A DNA stretch of 53,369 bases from JBBRTJ01 sp038244535 (lineage in GTDB: Bacteria; Actinomycetota; Acidimicrobiia; Acidimicrobiales; Ilumatobacteraceae). The notes beneath the pieces are model-generated. The model worked only from the letters and a program-made list of their open reading frames with translations. It did not search any database and had not been told where the DNA came from. Each line of letters begins with the position of its first letter. Position 1 is the stretch's first letter. Of this stretch, positions 42,808-51,802 are shown one piece after another. Where the stretch lies: the NCBI GenBank assembly GCA_038244535.1, contig JBBRTJ010000007.1, forward strand, positions 1 through 53,369, written 5' to 3'. The position numbers were made by a program, and so were the translations under genes.

Positions 42808-43779
42808 GTGGTGGGGGTGCTCGGCGAGGTCGACACCTCCACCTACGCGGTTGCACCCCTGGCCTGGGTGCTGCTGCTCACGTTCATCGTCACGTTGTTG
42901 CTCGTCGACATCCTGGTCGTACATCGCACGGTCCACGAGTCCTCGGTTCGGCGCGATGCCATCGAGACGGCGGTGTGGATCGGCATCGGGCTGTCGTTCA
43001 CGTTGGTGGTGCTCCGATGGCAGGGGAGCACGGCGGCTGGCGAGTACCTCTCGGCCTACCTGATCGAGAAGAGCCTCAGCATCGACAACGTGTTCGTCTG
43101 GGCCCTCATCTTCACGTTGTTCGCCGTGCCGAGGGCCTTCCAGCACCGGGTGCTGTTCTGGGGGATCTTCGGGGCCCTCGTGCTCAGGGCAGCCTTCATC
43201 TTCGCCGGGGTGGCCCTGCTCGACCGCTTCCACTGGCTGCTGTTCGTGTTCGGTGGGTTCCTGCTGTTCACGGCGATCCGGATGGTGGTGAGCGACGACA
43301 AACCGATCGAGGTCGATCGCAACCCGGTCATGCGGCTGGTGCGCAAGCTGATCCCGTCACAGGACGACTACGACGGCCAGAGGCTGTTCTCCAAGGCCAG
43401 CGGACGCCGCTTGGCCACGCCACTGCTCGCGGTGCTCGTCCTGGTCGAGACCACGGACGTGATCTTCGCCGTCGACTCGATCCCCGCCGTGCTTGCCATC
43501 AGCCGCGAGCAGTTCATCGTGTTCTCGTCCAACGCCTTCGCCATCCTCGGTCTGCGGGCGCTCTACTTCCTGCTGGCTGACATGCAGGGCCGCTTCTGTT
43601 ACCTCCAGCAGGGCCTGGCTGTGATCCTTGCGTTCGTCGGCACGAAGATGATCCTGTCGAACTGGCGCGCCCTACCGACGTGGGTCTCGCTCGCCGTCAT
43701 CGCCTCTGTGCTGCTGGTGGCCATCGGAGCGTCGCTCGTCGTCGAGCGTCGGGACCCGGCCCCGGAAGGGCGCCGGTAG
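42808..43779 (+). CDS. TerC/Alx family membrane protein
   Basis: 323 residues with about nine membrane segments. Family blocks are EKSLSIDNVFVWALIF in the second third, then PLLAVLVLVETTDVIFAVDS and IPAVLAIS, where the acidic residues sit inside membrane helices. A hydrophilic loop, KPIEVDRNPVMRLVRKLIP, separates the halves. TerC/Alx proteins export manganese and protect metalated secreted enzymes. In-frame GTG codons at 42808, 42811 and 42817 are possible starts; 42808 is given. The stop TAG is also the start of the TAGCCT -10 of dnaG. Confidence 0.9.
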   Translation: MVGVLGEVDTSTYAVAPLAWVLLLTFIVTLLLVDILVVHRTVHESSVRRDAIETAVWIGIGLSFTLVVLRWQGSTAAGEYLSAYLIEKSLSIDNVFVWALIFTLFAVPRAFQHRVLFWGIFGALVLRAAFIFAGVALLDRFHWLLFVFGGFLLFTAIRMVVSDDKPIEVDRNPVMRLVRKLIPSQDDYDGQRLFSKASGRRLATPLLAVLVLVETTDVIFAVDSIPAVLAISREQFIVFSSNAFAILGLRALYFLLADMQGRFCYLQQGLAVILAFVGTKMILSNWRALPTWVSLAVIASVLLVAIGASLVVERRDPAPEGRR

Positions 43780-43782
43780 CCT
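43777..43782 (+). promoter_or_regulatory. Putative -10 element, dnaG-rpoD
   Basis: TAGCCT overlapping the TerC stop codon and ending 6 nt before the dnaG ATG at 43789. Confidence 0.4.
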
Positions 43783-43788
43783 CACCTG

Positions 43789-45531
43789 ATGGGGATCGCC
43801 GACACCGACATCGAGCGGATCCGCCACGAGGTGCCCATCGTCGATGTGGTGCAGCAGTACGTCCAACTTCGCCGCGTGGGTCGGCGGTGGAGCGGGTTGT
43901 GCCCCTTCCACGGCGAGAAGACGCCGTCGTTCTCCGTCAACGAGGAGCTGGGGTTCTTCAAGTGCTTCGGGTGCGGCGTCGGCGGCGACGTCATCACGTT
44001 CGTGCGCGAGATGGAGCACCTCGACTTCGTCGGCGCCGTCGAGCTGCTGGCGGCCAAGGCCGGCATCACGCTGACTGCCTCGACCGAGCGCCAGGGGCGT
44101 GAGCGCCAGCGCAAGGCCAGCCTGGTCGACGTGCTGGGGCGGGCCATTGCCTTCTACCACCAGCGCCTGCTCGTGGCGCCTGACGGGCGGCCGGCCCGGG
44201 ACTACCTCCGCAGCCGGGGCATCACCGGCGAGGTCGCTCGCCAGTTCCAGCTCGGATGGGCGCCTGAGGCCTGGGACGACCTCGCCCGCCACCTCCGGGT
44301 TCCCGACGACGTGCTGCGTGACAGCGGGTTGGGCTACCTCGGCCGCACGGGACGCCAGGTCGATGCCTTCCGGGCCCGGGTGCTGTTCCCGATCTTCGAC
44401 GAGCGGGGCGACCCGGTTGCTCTTGGCGGACGGGTCCTGCCGGGCGCCGATGGCCCGAAGTACAAGAACTCGCCAGAGACGCCTGTGTACTCCAAGAGCC
44501 GGACGCTCTACGGGCTCAACTGGGCCAAGGCCGACATCGTGCGCTCCGAGCAGGTGATCGTGTGCGAGGGCTACACCGACGTCATCGGCTTCCACCGCGC
44601 CGGCGTCCCCCGGGCCGTGGCCACTTGCGGCACGGCGCTGACCGAGGAGCACGTACGGATGATGAAGCGGTTCGCCAGCACGATCGTGCTGGCCTTCGAC
44701 GCCGACGAGGCGGGACAGGGTGCCGCTGACCGCTTCTACGCATGGGAGAAGGCCTACGACGTGTCGGTCAGGGTGGCCGCGCTCCCGAAGGGCAAGGACC
44801 CCGGCGACCTCGCATCGTCCGATCCCGCCGCACTTGTGGCCGCCGTGGCCGGCGCGCTGCCGTTCTTGGCCTTTCGCATCGAGCGGCTCCTGGCCGCGGC
44901 CGATGTCGCCACCGCCGAGGGCAGGGCCCGGGCGGCCACCCGGGCCGTCGAGCTGGTCAACGAGCACCCCAACGTCTTGGTGCGCCGTGATTACGCCGGG
45001 CAGATCGCCGCCCGCCTGGGGCGGCCGGTCGACGAGCTCGTCGGCCTCGTCGAGCGGGGCGGGCGGCCTCCCGAGCTGCGGCCGGTGGTCGAGCGGCCCC
45101 GGAGCAAGGACAACGCCGAGATCAAGGCGGTCTGGTTGCTGGTGCACCGGTGGACCGAAGCGGCGCCGTGGTTCACCGAGGCGCTGTTCACCGACCCGGT
45201 CGCCCTCGATGCCGTCCGCTCGCTGGGCGAGGCCGGCGGTGACGTGCGCGCTGCGGTCGACCTCGCCGGGCCCGAGGGGGCCGAGCTGCTGCTGCGCCTC
45301 GCCGTCGAGGAGAACGACGACGCCGACCCGTTCGGCGAGGCCGTCAACCTCCTGGCCGCTGCCACCCGTCGAGAGGTCGCCCACCTGCACGCCAAGCGCG
45401 ACGTGAGCCTGACCCCGGTGGCCCGCGAGGGCCAGCTCCTGCTCGACGAGCTGGGCAGCGAGCACACCGCGCGGGACGCTGCGGCACGGTTGCTAGGTTG
45501 GCTTGAGGGGCGCATCGAGGTGGTGAGGTGA
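43789..45531 (+). CDS. dnaG: DNA primase
   Basis: 580 residues. The N-terminal CHC2 zinc ribbon has CPFHGEKTPSFS and CFGCGVGGD (Cys-x2-His and Cys-x2-Cys). The catalytic core follows with LGRAIAFYHQRLL. The TOPRIM fold has VIVCEGYTDVIGF, GTALTEEH and LAFDADEAGQGAA, giving the metal-binding Glu/Asp set. The C-terminal helicase-binding region has ERLLAAADVATAEGR and a helical end. It makes RNA primers for replication with DnaB. It overlaps rpoD by 4 bp. Confidence 0.96.
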   Translation: MGIADTDIERIRHEVPIVDVVQQYVQLRRVGRRWSGLCPFHGEKTPSFSVNEELGFFKCFGCGVGGDVITFVREMEHLDFVGAVELLAAKAGITLTASTERQGRERQRKASLVDVLGRAIAFYHQRLLVAPDGRPARDYLRSRGITGEVARQFQLGWAPEAWDDLARHLRVPDDVLRDSGLGYLGRTGRQVDAFRARVLFPIFDERGDPVALGGRVLPGADGPKYKNSPETPVYSKSRTLYGLNWAKADIVRSEQVIVCEGYTDVIGFHRAGVPRAVATCGTALTEEHVRMMKRFASTIVLAFDADEAGQGAADRFYAWEKAYDVSVRVAALPKGKDPGDLASSDPAALVAAVAGALPFLAFRIERLLAAADVATAEGRARAATRAVELVNEHPNVLVRRDYAGQIAARLGRPVDELVGLVERGGRPPELRPVVERPRSKDNAEIKAVWLLVHRWTEAAPWFTEALFTDPVALDAVRSLGEAGGDVRAAVDLAGPEGAELLLRLAVEENDDADPFGEAVNLLAAATRREVAHLHAKRDVSLTPVAREGQLLLDELGSEHTARDAAARLLGWLEGRIEVVR

Positions 45532-46763
45532 CCGCAGAGCTCAACGACGATCTCGTAGCGGCCATCGCCGGCGAGAAGCTGCCGGAACTGGTGGGGCTCC
45601 TTGCCCAAGCTCGCGAGGTCGGCGTGGTCCACGTCGAGGACGTGCTGCCGGTGCTGCGGTCCGACGTCGAGCTGACCGAAGAGACGATCGGCGTCATCCG
45701 TGCCGTCGTCACCGCCAGTGGGTTGGAGCTCGACGAGGCCGTCGCTGACGAGCTCGTCGTCGAGGCCCCCGAGGTGGTCGAGCCGCGGCCCCGCCCCGAT
45801 CGCCGCCGCCGAGCGCCGAGCGCTCCCTCGACCGACCGGGGCGACAGCGGCACCGCCGACGCGGTGCGCATGTACCTCAAGGAGATCGGGCGGGTGCGCC
45901 TGCTGAGCGGCGAGGAGGAGCGCTCGCTGGCGATGCGCTACGAGGCCGGGCAGGCCGCCTCGGTCACCCTCGTCGATCTCGATCCGATCCCCGACGACGA
46001 GCGGCGGGTGCTGCTGCGCGCCGTGGCCGACGGTGACGGTGCCAAGGCGCAGCTCATCCAGGCCAACCTCCGCCTCGTGGTGTCGATAGCCAAGCGCTAC
46101 GTCGGACGCGGCATGTTGTTCCTCGACCTCATCCAAGAGGGGAACCTCGGGCTGATGCGGGCGGTCGAGAAGTTCGATCACAGCAAGGGCTTCAAGTTCT
46201 CCACCTACGCCACCTGGTGGATCAGGCAGGCCATCACCCGCGCCATCGCCGATCAGGCCCGCACGATTCGCATCCCGGTCCACATGGTCGAGGCGATGAA
46301 CCGGGTGCTGCGCATCCAGCGTCAGCTCGCCCAAGACCTCGAGCGCGAGCCGACGCCGATCGAGCTGGCCGACAAGACCGGCCTGACGCTCGAGCGGCTG
46401 CGCGAGATCCAGCTCATCGCCCTCGATCCGCTCTCACTTGACTCGCCGGTCGGCGAGGAGGACGACTCGAACCTGACCGACTTCATCGAGGACGTCGGTG
46501 CTGATGCGCCAGCCGACGTCGCCACCAAGCACATGCTCACCGCCGCGGTGAAAGAGGCGCTCAGCGAGCTGTCCGAGCGCGAGCAGGACGTGGTGCGCAT
46601 GCGCTTCGGCCTGATCGACGGGCAAGCCCGCACCCTCGAAGAGGTCGGCCGCGAGTTCGGCGTCACCCGTGAGCGCATCCGCCAGATCGAGGCCAAGACC
46701 CTGGCCAAGCTGCGCCACCCGCAACGGAGCAAGAAGCTCAAGGAGTTCCTCGAGGCCGAGTGA
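45528..46763 (+). CDS. rpoD: Primary RNA polymerase sigma factor
   Basis: 411 residues. A short acidic N-terminal region 1.1-like part is followed by a basic linker PRPRPDRRRRAP. Region 1.2 is DAVRMYLKEIGRVRLLSGEEE. Region 2 is complete: NLRLVVSIAKRYVGRGMLFLDLIQEG, then FKFSTYATWWIRQAITRAI for core binding and -10 recognition. Regions 3 and 4 follow (IPVHMVEAMNR; EVGREFGVTRERIRQIEAK), ending HPQRSKKLKEFL as in HrdB/SigA. Start GTG overlaps the dnaG stop (GTGA), a linked order seen in many bacteria. The cobalamin riboswitch begins about 20 bp downstream. Confidence 0.96.
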   Translation: MTAELNDDLVAAIAGEKLPELVGLLAQAREVGVVHVEDVLPVLRSDVELTEETIGVIRAVVTASGLELDEAVADELVVEAPEVVEPRPRPDRRRRAPSAPSTDRGDSGTADAVRMYLKEIGRVRLLSGEEERSLAMRYEAGQAASVTLVDLDPIPDDERRVLLRAVADGDGAKAQLIQANLRLVVSIAKRYVGRGMLFLDLIQEGNLGLMRAVEKFDHSKGFKFSTYATWWIRQAITRAIADQARTIRIPVHMVEAMNRVLRIQRQLAQDLEREPTPIELADKTGLTLERLREIQLIALDPLSLDSPVGEEDDSNLTDFIEDVGADAPADVATKHMLTAAVKEALSELSEREQDVVRMRFGLIDGQARTLEEVGREFGVTRERIRQIEAKTLAKLRHPQRSKKLKEFLEAE

Positions 46764-46780
46764 GCCCGGTTCAGGTGAGC

Positions 46781-46786
46781 TAGGTT
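46781..46786 (+). promoter_or_regulatory. Putative -10 element, cobalamin-riboswitch operon
   Basis: TAGGTT placed 17 bp after the rpoD stop. A transcript starting about 7 nt downstream would contain the entire conserved riboswitch core. Confidence 0.4.
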
Positions 46787-46789
46787 GCC

Positions 46790-46945
46790 GGTCACGACGG
46801 CCTCGGCCGTCGAGCCTTTGCAGGGGAAGTCCGGTGAGATTCCGGCGCTGGCCCGCAACCGTAGGTGGGGACTTGTCCTCACGAGCCGGGATACCTGCCC
46901 AGGTGGCGCTCCACCGCAACCGTCGAGGACCACGGGGGCAGGAGC
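46790..46945 (+). ncRNA. Cobalamin (B12) riboswitch
   Basis: Conserved aptamer parts appear in order: GGGGAAGTCCGGTGAGA then TTCCGGCGCTGGCCCGCAAC (the core with the UCCGGUGaAAUCCGG-like hairpin and the CCCGCaAC box), then GAGCCGGGATACCTGCC, which is the B12 box. GGTGG and CCACC form a further hairpin at 46902-46915. GGGGGCAGGAGCC near 46934-46946 closes the region and could take part in the expression switch. The RNA lies 55 nt before the first gene of the ECF operon, so adenosyl- or other cobalamin should repress it. A good Shine-Dalgarno sequence AAGGGA is 8 nt before the ATG. Confidence 0.93.
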
Positions 46946-46999
46946 CCATGTGGCGCGCTGCGTCCTCTTGGGCCCCTGGCCCGAGAAGGGACACCACAC

Positions 47000-48103
47000 A
47001 TGAAGGTTCGCCTCCTGAGCACCGTCACGGTGCTCTCCGTCATGGCCGTCGCGTTCGCCGCGCCGACCGCTTCAGCCGAGGCCCCGGCCGCCCCCCTGCC
47101 TGGGGTGGTGCTGCCCTCGCAGGCTGCTCGCCTCGGCGCGGGTTGGCTCGCCGGCCAGGTGAGTGCGGCCGGCGCCATCGCCAACCCGGCCTCCGGCCTG
47201 CCCGATGTCGCCCTCACCATCAGTGCGGTGATCGGGTTCGATGCCGCCGGGGTCGCCCGGGGCAAGGCCACCAAGGCCATCGCCTGGTTGCAGACCCAGG
47301 TGCCGCTGTGGGTGGCCCCCGGCGGCGCCGACAACCCGGGCCGGCTGGCGCTGGCCGTCATGGCGGCGACGGCGATGGGCCAGGACCCGCGGTCGTTCTA
47401 CGGGTCCGATCTGGTAGCCCGCATCGTGGCCACGCAGCAAGGCTCCGGGGCCGATGCCGGTCTGTTCGGCACCGATGACCCCACCTTCGACGGCACCTAC
47501 CGCGAGTCGCTCGCCCTGCTCGCGCTGTCGGCCGCGGGGGTGACCAACGCCCTCGGCGTGACGTGGCTGCGCAACCAGCAGTGCGCCAGCGGAGGCTGGA
47601 CGGGCTATCGGGCCTCGCTGGCAACACCGTGCCCGGCTCCTGATCCGGTGACCTACACGGGTCCCGACACCAACTCGTCCGCGCTCGCCGTCCAGGCCTT
47701 GAAAGCCCAGGGTGGAGCGGTCAAGCACCCGGTGGCTCCCTACTTCGACGCGGCGCAGTCGGCCGACGGTGGCTGGGCGTTCATCGGCGGCCCGGGACAA
47801 GCCAGCGACGCCAACTCCACCGCGCTGGTGGTGCAGGCGTTGGTGAGCATCGGTTCGCTGAACGCCGCCCGCTTCAGGACGGCGGCGGGCGCCACACCGA
47901 TGTCGGCGCTGCTGTCGTTCCAGCTCGACTGCACCGCCGACCCGGCCGATCGGGGCTCGTTCGGGTTCCAGCCCTTCGGCGGGTCGCTCTTCCCTGACCT
48001 GTACGCCACCGTCCAGGCCATCCCGGCCGCCGCCAAGCTGGCGTTCCCCGTGCCGGCCCAGGCGCTCTCGGGCGTCGTTCCCACCTACACCTGCCTCGGG
48101 TGA
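47000..48103 (+). CDS. Secreted alpha/alpha-toroid protein, intrinsic-factor-like
   Basis: 367 residues. A signal peptide is clear: MKVRLL then STVTVLSVMAVAFAAPTASA, cut near residue 26. The mature protein has repeated helical pairs with conserved repeat ends: LRNQQCASGGWTGY, AAQSADGGWAFIGG, TNSSALAVQALK and ANSTALVVQALVSIG. This is the pattern of prenyltransferase/squalene-cyclase alpha toroids and of the N-terminal domain of intrinsic factor and transcobalamin. No catalytic DxDD is seen, so binding rather than cyclisation is likely. Cys pairs (QQCASG; PCPAPD; LDCTAD; YTCLG) suit an extracellular fold. Being first under a B12 riboswitch, it is inferred to bind corrinoids. Confidence 0.8.
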   Translation: MKVRLLSTVTVLSVMAVAFAAPTASAEAPAAPLPGVVLPSQAARLGAGWLAGQVSAAGAIANPASGLPDVALTISAVIGFDAAGVARGKATKAIAWLQTQVPLWVAPGGADNPGRLALAVMAATAMGQDPRSFYGSDLVARIVATQQGSGADAGLFGTDDPTFDGTYRESLALLALSAAGVTNALGVTWLRNQQCASGGWTGYRASLATPCPAPDPVTYTGPDTNSSALAVQALKAQGGAVKHPVAPYFDAAQSADGGWAFIGGPGQASDANSTALVVQALVSIGSLNAARFRTAAGATPMSALLSFQLDCTADPADRGSFGFQPFGGSLFPDLYATVQAIPAAAKLAFPVPAQALSGVVPTYTCLG

Positions 48104-49101
48104 CGCTGCGCACGCGGCTCGGTCGACTCGTCGGCACCGGCTCGGCCCTCGTGCTGGCCGTCCCCCTCGGGGCGGCGGCGCTGGGCCTCGCTGGTGCCGC
48201 GTCAGGGTCGTGCGCGTCGGCCGCGTCGGGGCAGGTCAGCGTGACCGTGGTGATCGACAACGGGTCGTCGGCGTCGGCCACTTGCGTCTCGGTAGCGAGT
48301 GGCTCCACGGGAGCTCAGGCGCTCGTGGCTCGTGCCGCGTTGCTCGGCCGGCCGGCGCCGACGTATGCGGACACGGGTCTGCTGTGCACCATCGACGGCA
48401 CGCCGGTGTCCGGGTGCGGCACCCGCACGGGGGCGAGCTTTGCGTACTGGTCGTACTGGCAGGGTGGGTCGTCGTGGGCCTATTCCACGATGGGTCCCGC
48501 CACCCGGCGGATGGCTGCGGGCAGCGTCGAGGGCTGGCGGTTCCAGCCCGCCGGAACGGGCACCGCCTCCGATCCTCCCCCTCGGGCTTCGGCGCTGTCG
48601 CAGTGCCCGCCGGTCACGACCACGACCACGACCGCCGCCACCACGACCACGACGATCGCTGCGGCGACGACGACGGTGGCGACCACGACCGTGCCGCGCT
48701 CGTCCAGTTCCACCGCTGGTCCCGGGGGCGGGGGAGCGGTGACGACGCCCTCTGCTCGCTCGGCCGGCGGCGCGACCACGATCGCAGCAGCACCCACGTC
48801 GAGCATCGTGGCGGCGGTGACCACCGAGACGTCCATCGAGCCCAACGGTGTCGCCTCGATCGTCACGACCCCTCCGTCAGCGTCCTCAGCGTCCTCAGCA
48901 TCCTCATCGTCGTCGTCCCTCGACGGCAGCACGAGCAGCAGCAGTGTCGTTGCCGCCATCGGCGTCACGGGCTCGAGCTCGGGCTCGGGCTCGGGGGGGT
49001 TCTCGGTCGGCGCGCTCGCGGCGGGGCTCGCGGTGGTCGGGCTCGGTGGGGCGGCGGCGTGGCGGGCCCGGCGGGCGGCGGGTTCGAGGGCGGTGGCATG
49101 A
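48100..49101 (+). CDS. Membrane-anchored DUF4430/transcobalamin-C-terminal-like protein
   Basis: 333 residues, GTG overlapping the previous stop. After a signal segment (GSALVLAVPLGAAALGLAGA) comes a domain of about 125 residues: SVTVVIDNG, STGAQALVARAALLGR, GLLCTIDGTPVSGCG and FAYWSYWQGGSSWAYSTMG, then GSVEGWRF. The order (strand, helix, short inner-loop strand, Tyr-Trp block) matches DUF4430 and the C-terminal beta-domain of transcobalamin, which closes over bound B12. A stalk of Thr-rich then Ser-rich sequence (residues 170-305) follows, then a membrane helix FSVGALAAGLAVVGLGGAAAW and ARRAAGSRAVA. The helix and basic tail should anchor it with the domain outside. Confidence 0.8.
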   Translation: MTLRTRLGRLVGTGSALVLAVPLGAAALGLAGAASGSCASAASGQVSVTVVIDNGSSASATCVSVASGSTGAQALVARAALLGRPAPTYADTGLLCTIDGTPVSGCGTRTGASFAYWSYWQGGSSWAYSTMGPATRRMAAGSVEGWRFQPAGTGTASDPPPRASALSQCPPVTTTTTTAATTTTTIAAATTTVATTTVPRSSSSTAGPGGGGAVTTPSARSAGGATTIAAAPTSSIVAAVTTETSIEPNGVASIVTTPPSASSASSASSSSSSLDGSTSSSSVVAAIGVTGSSSGSGSGGFSVGALAAGLAVVGLGGAAAWRARRAAGSRAVA

Positions 49102-50192
49102 CTCGGCCCTTGCATCCGCTGGCGTGGTGGCTGTGGGGCGGCCTGCTCGCGGCTGCGGCCGTTCGCACGAGCAACATCGCGCTGCTCGGGGTCATCATCG
49201 CGGTGGCGGCGTGGGTCGTGGTGAGCTGCCGGACCGATGCCCCGTGGTCGCGGGCCTTTGGTGGCTTCCTGCGCATGGGGCTGGTCGTGATCGTGATCCG
49301 GGTGGTCGTGCAGATGCTGTTCGGGCAGCGGCTGCCGGGGCACGTGCTGTTCACGTTGCCATCGGTCGAGCTGCCGTCGTGGATGGCGGGCGTGACCATG
49401 GGCGGCCCGGTGACCGTCGAGGACCTCGTGATGGCGTTCGGCCAAGGGTTGCGCCTTGCCGCCATCCTCGCCTGCGTCGGGGCCGCCAACAGCCTGGCCA
49501 ACCCGTGGCGCCTCCTGCGGTGCGTGCCCTCGGCGCTGTACGAGACCGGCGTCGCTGTTGGGGTGGCACTGACGTTCGCGCCACGGCTGTCGACCAGCGT
49601 GAGTGAGGTGCGTGAAGCCCGCCGCCTCCGCGGGCGCGCCACGAGCGGGGTGGCCGGGATGCGGGGCATCGCCGTGCCGGTGCTCGAAGGTGCGCTCGAC
49701 CGGTCGGTGGCGCTCGCCGCGTCGATGGATGCGAGGGGCTACGGCCGTCATGGCGATCTGCCCGTGGTGCGGCGGCGGGTGTCGGTGGCCTGCACCCTCG
49801 TCGGGCTGACCGCGCTGGCGATCGGTGTGTACGGCGTGCTCGACACCGGGGCACCGAGCGCGCTCGGCCTGCCCGCCGCGGGCGTCGGTGCCGGTCTCGT
49901 CACCGCCGGCATGGTGCTCGGCAGTCGCTCCGCTCGCACCCGCTACCGGCCCGATCCGTGGCGCTCGGTCGAGTGGGTGGTCTCGCTGGCGGGAGCGGCG
50001 GCTCTGGTCGGCTTCGTCATCGCCGGGCGGGTCGATCCTTCGGCGATGCACCCGACGTCGCATCCGCTGAGCTGGCCGACCGTGCCGCTGTCGGCTCTAG
50101 TGGGCCTGGCCATCGCGCTCGTCCCGTCCGTGGTGGCGGCCCCGGCGAGCGTCGCGACGCCGCTGGCCCGGGTGGCGACGGTGGAGCGATGA
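49098..50192 (+). CDS. ecfT: ECF transporter transmembrane component EcfT
   Basis: 364 residues, ATG overlapping the previous TGA. Several membrane segments are visible (LAWWLWGGLLAAAAV; IALLGVIIAVAAWVVVS; MGLVVIVIRVVVQMLF). Two coupling-helix motifs fit EcfT: SEVREARRLRGR and ASMDARGYGRHG, each with the Ala-Arg-Gly-like signature that docks the ATPases. A further group of segments (TLVGLTALAIGVYGVLD; VVSLAGAAALVGFVIAG; ALVGLAIALVPSVVAAPA) makes this longer than the usual 260-residue EcfT, perhaps with extra helices. It couples ATP hydrolysis to substrate-binding S components. Confidence 0.88.
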   Translation: MTRPLHPLAWWLWGGLLAAAAVRTSNIALLGVIIAVAAWVVVSCRTDAPWSRAFGGFLRMGLVVIVIRVVVQMLFGQRLPGHVLFTLPSVELPSWMAGVTMGGPVTVEDLVMAFGQGLRLAAILACVGAANSLANPWRLLRCVPSALYETGVAVGVALTFAPRLSTSVSEVREARRLRGRATSGVAGMRGIAVPVLEGALDRSVALAASMDARGYGRHGDLPVVRRRVSVACTLVGLTALAIGVYGVLDTGAPSALGLPAAGVGAGLVTAGMVLGSRSARTRYRPDPWRSVEWVVSLAGAAALVGFVIAGRVDPSAMHPTSHPLSWPTVPLSALVGLAIALVPSVVAAPASVATPLARVATVER

Positions 50193-51802
50193 TCGAGCTC
50201 CGCCAGGTCACGATCACCTACCCGGACGCGGTCCGCCCTGCCCTCAGCGGTGTGAACCTGCGCGTGCCGGAGGGCGAGCTGTGCCTCGTGGTGGGCACGA
50301 CGGGGTCGGGCAAATCGACGCTGTTGCGGGCCATCAACGGTCTCGTGCCCCACTTCTCCGGGGGGCGCCTTGAGGGAGTCGTGTCTGTTGGGGGCCGCTC
50401 GACGGCTGAGTTCCCGCCGCGCGAGCTGGCCGACGTCGTCGGCTTCGTCGGTCAAGACCCCGACGCCACCTTCGTCACCGATGTCGTTGAAGACGAGCTC
50501 GCCTACGTCCTCGAGAACCTGGCGGTGCCGCCGGTCGCCATGCGTCGGCGGGTGGAAGAGGTGCTCGACCTGCTCGACCTCGCCCCGCTGCGTCATCGCC
50601 CGATAGCGACCCTGTCCGGGGGTCAGCGCCAGCGGGTAGCAATCGGGGCCGTGTTGGCTGCCGCGCCTCGCGTGCTGGTGCTCGACGAGCCGACGTCGTC
50701 GCTCGACCCGGCCGCGGCCGAAGAGGTCCTGTCGGCGATCGCCCGTCTGGTGCACGACATCGGCATGACGGTCCTGGTGGCCGAGCATCGCCTCGAGCGG
50801 GTCGTCCACCTCGCCGATCGGGTCGTGTGGCTGCCCGGCGACGGGCGGCTCGTCCACGGCGAGCCGGCCGAAGTGCTCCACCGGGTGCCGACCGTGCCGC
50901 CCGTGGTGGCGCTCGGCCGCCTTGCCGGTTGGTCACCACTGCCGCTGTCGGTGCGCGACGCCCGACGGGCGGCCTCCCAGCTCCGGGAGCGCTTGGCCTC
51001 GTACGCGCCCGCGCCGAACGTGTTGCCTGGCCGCTCGGCTGCGCCGCGGATCCAGGCCCTGGGGGTGCGGGCCGGCTATGGCCCGACCGAGGTGCTGCAC
51101 GGGGTGTCGTTGAGCGTCGAGCCCCACGAGGTGGTGGCGATCATGGGTCGCAACGGGGCCGGCAAGTCCACGTTCCTGCGGCTGCTCGCCGGGCTCCAGT
51201 CGCCTCGCAAGGGCACGGTCCGTGTCGACGGCATCGACCCGGTGGCAGCCACCGCGGCGACGCTCGTTCGCCACGTCGGGTTTGTCCCCCAGGACGCGGC
51301 CGTGCTGCTGGCCGCGTCCAGCGTGGCCGACGAACTGGCCGCCGTCGACCGCGAGGCGGGCACCGCTGCGGGCACGGCCCGCGGGGTGCTTGACGGGCTC
51401 GTGGCCGGCATCGGCGACGAGCACCACCCCAACGACTTGTCGGAAGGGCAGCGGCTGGCGCTGGCGCTGGCCGTGGTGCTCACCCCCGCGCCGCCGGTGG
51501 TGCTGCTCGACGAGCCGACGCGGGGCCTCGACTACGACGGCAAGCGCCACCTCGTCACCGCGCTGCGCCAGCTGGCCCGTGACGGCCACGCGGTGGTGCT
51601 GGCCACCCACGACGTCGAGCTGGTGGCCGAGCTGGCCGACCGGGTGGTGGTGCTGGCCGACGGCGAGGTGATCGCTGACGGCCCGACGAGCGAGGTGGTT
51701 CGCCACTCGCGGGTCTTTGCGCCGCAGGTGGCTCGCATCATGGATCCCGAGCCGTTCCTCACCGTGGCCGAGGTCGCCCGGGCGCTCGAGCTGGTGCCGT
51801 GA
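50189..51802 (+). CDS. Fused ECF ATPase (EcfA-EcfA')
   Basis: 537 residues with two complete ABC ATPase halves. First half: Walker A GTTGSGKST, signature LSGGQRQRVAIG, Walker B VLVLDEPTSSLD, and a switch His in VAEHRLER. Second half begins near 285: GRNGAGKST, signature LSEGQRLALALA, Walker B VVLLDEPTRGLD and ATHDVELV. Q-loop blocks FVGQDPD and FVPQDAA are present. In most ECF systems the two are separate genes; here one chain supplies both. Overlaps of 4 bp join it to ecfT and the S-component gene. Confidence 0.93.
   Translation: MIELRQVTITYPDAVRPALSGVNLRVPEGELCLVVGTTGSGKSTLLRAINGLVPHFSGGRLEGVVSVGGRSTAEFPPRELADVVGFVGQDPDATFVTDVVEDELAYVLENLAVPPVAMRRRVEEVLDLLDLAPLRHRPIATLSGGQRQRVAIGAVLAAAPRVLVLDEPTSSLDPAAAEEVLSAIARLVHDIGMTVLVAEHRLERVVHLADRVVWLPGDGRLVHGEPAEVLHRVPTVPPVVALGRLAGWSPLPLSVRDARRAASQLRERLASYAPAPNVLPGRSAAPRIQALGVRAGYGPTEVLHGVSLSVEPHEVVAIMGRNGAGKSTFLRLLAGLQSPRKGTVRVDGIDPVAATAATLVRHVGFVPQDAAVLLAASSVADELAAVDREAGTAAGTARGVLDGLVAGIGDEHHPNDLSEGQRLALALAVVLTPAPPVVLLDEPTRGLDYDGKRHLVTALRQLARDGHAVVLATHDVELVAELADRVVVLADGEVIADGPTSEVVRHSRVFAPQVARIMDPEPFLTVAEVARALELVP

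Noticed and set aside
46902..46915. Hairpin GGTGG/CCACC as a stand-alone terminator
   Set aside because: Lies inside the conserved cobalamin riboswitch and is better read as part of its structure.
48480..50063. Minus-strand frame of 527 codons opposite the DUF4430-like and ecfT genes
   Set aside because: His/Arg/Pro-rich shadow of repetitive coding sequence.
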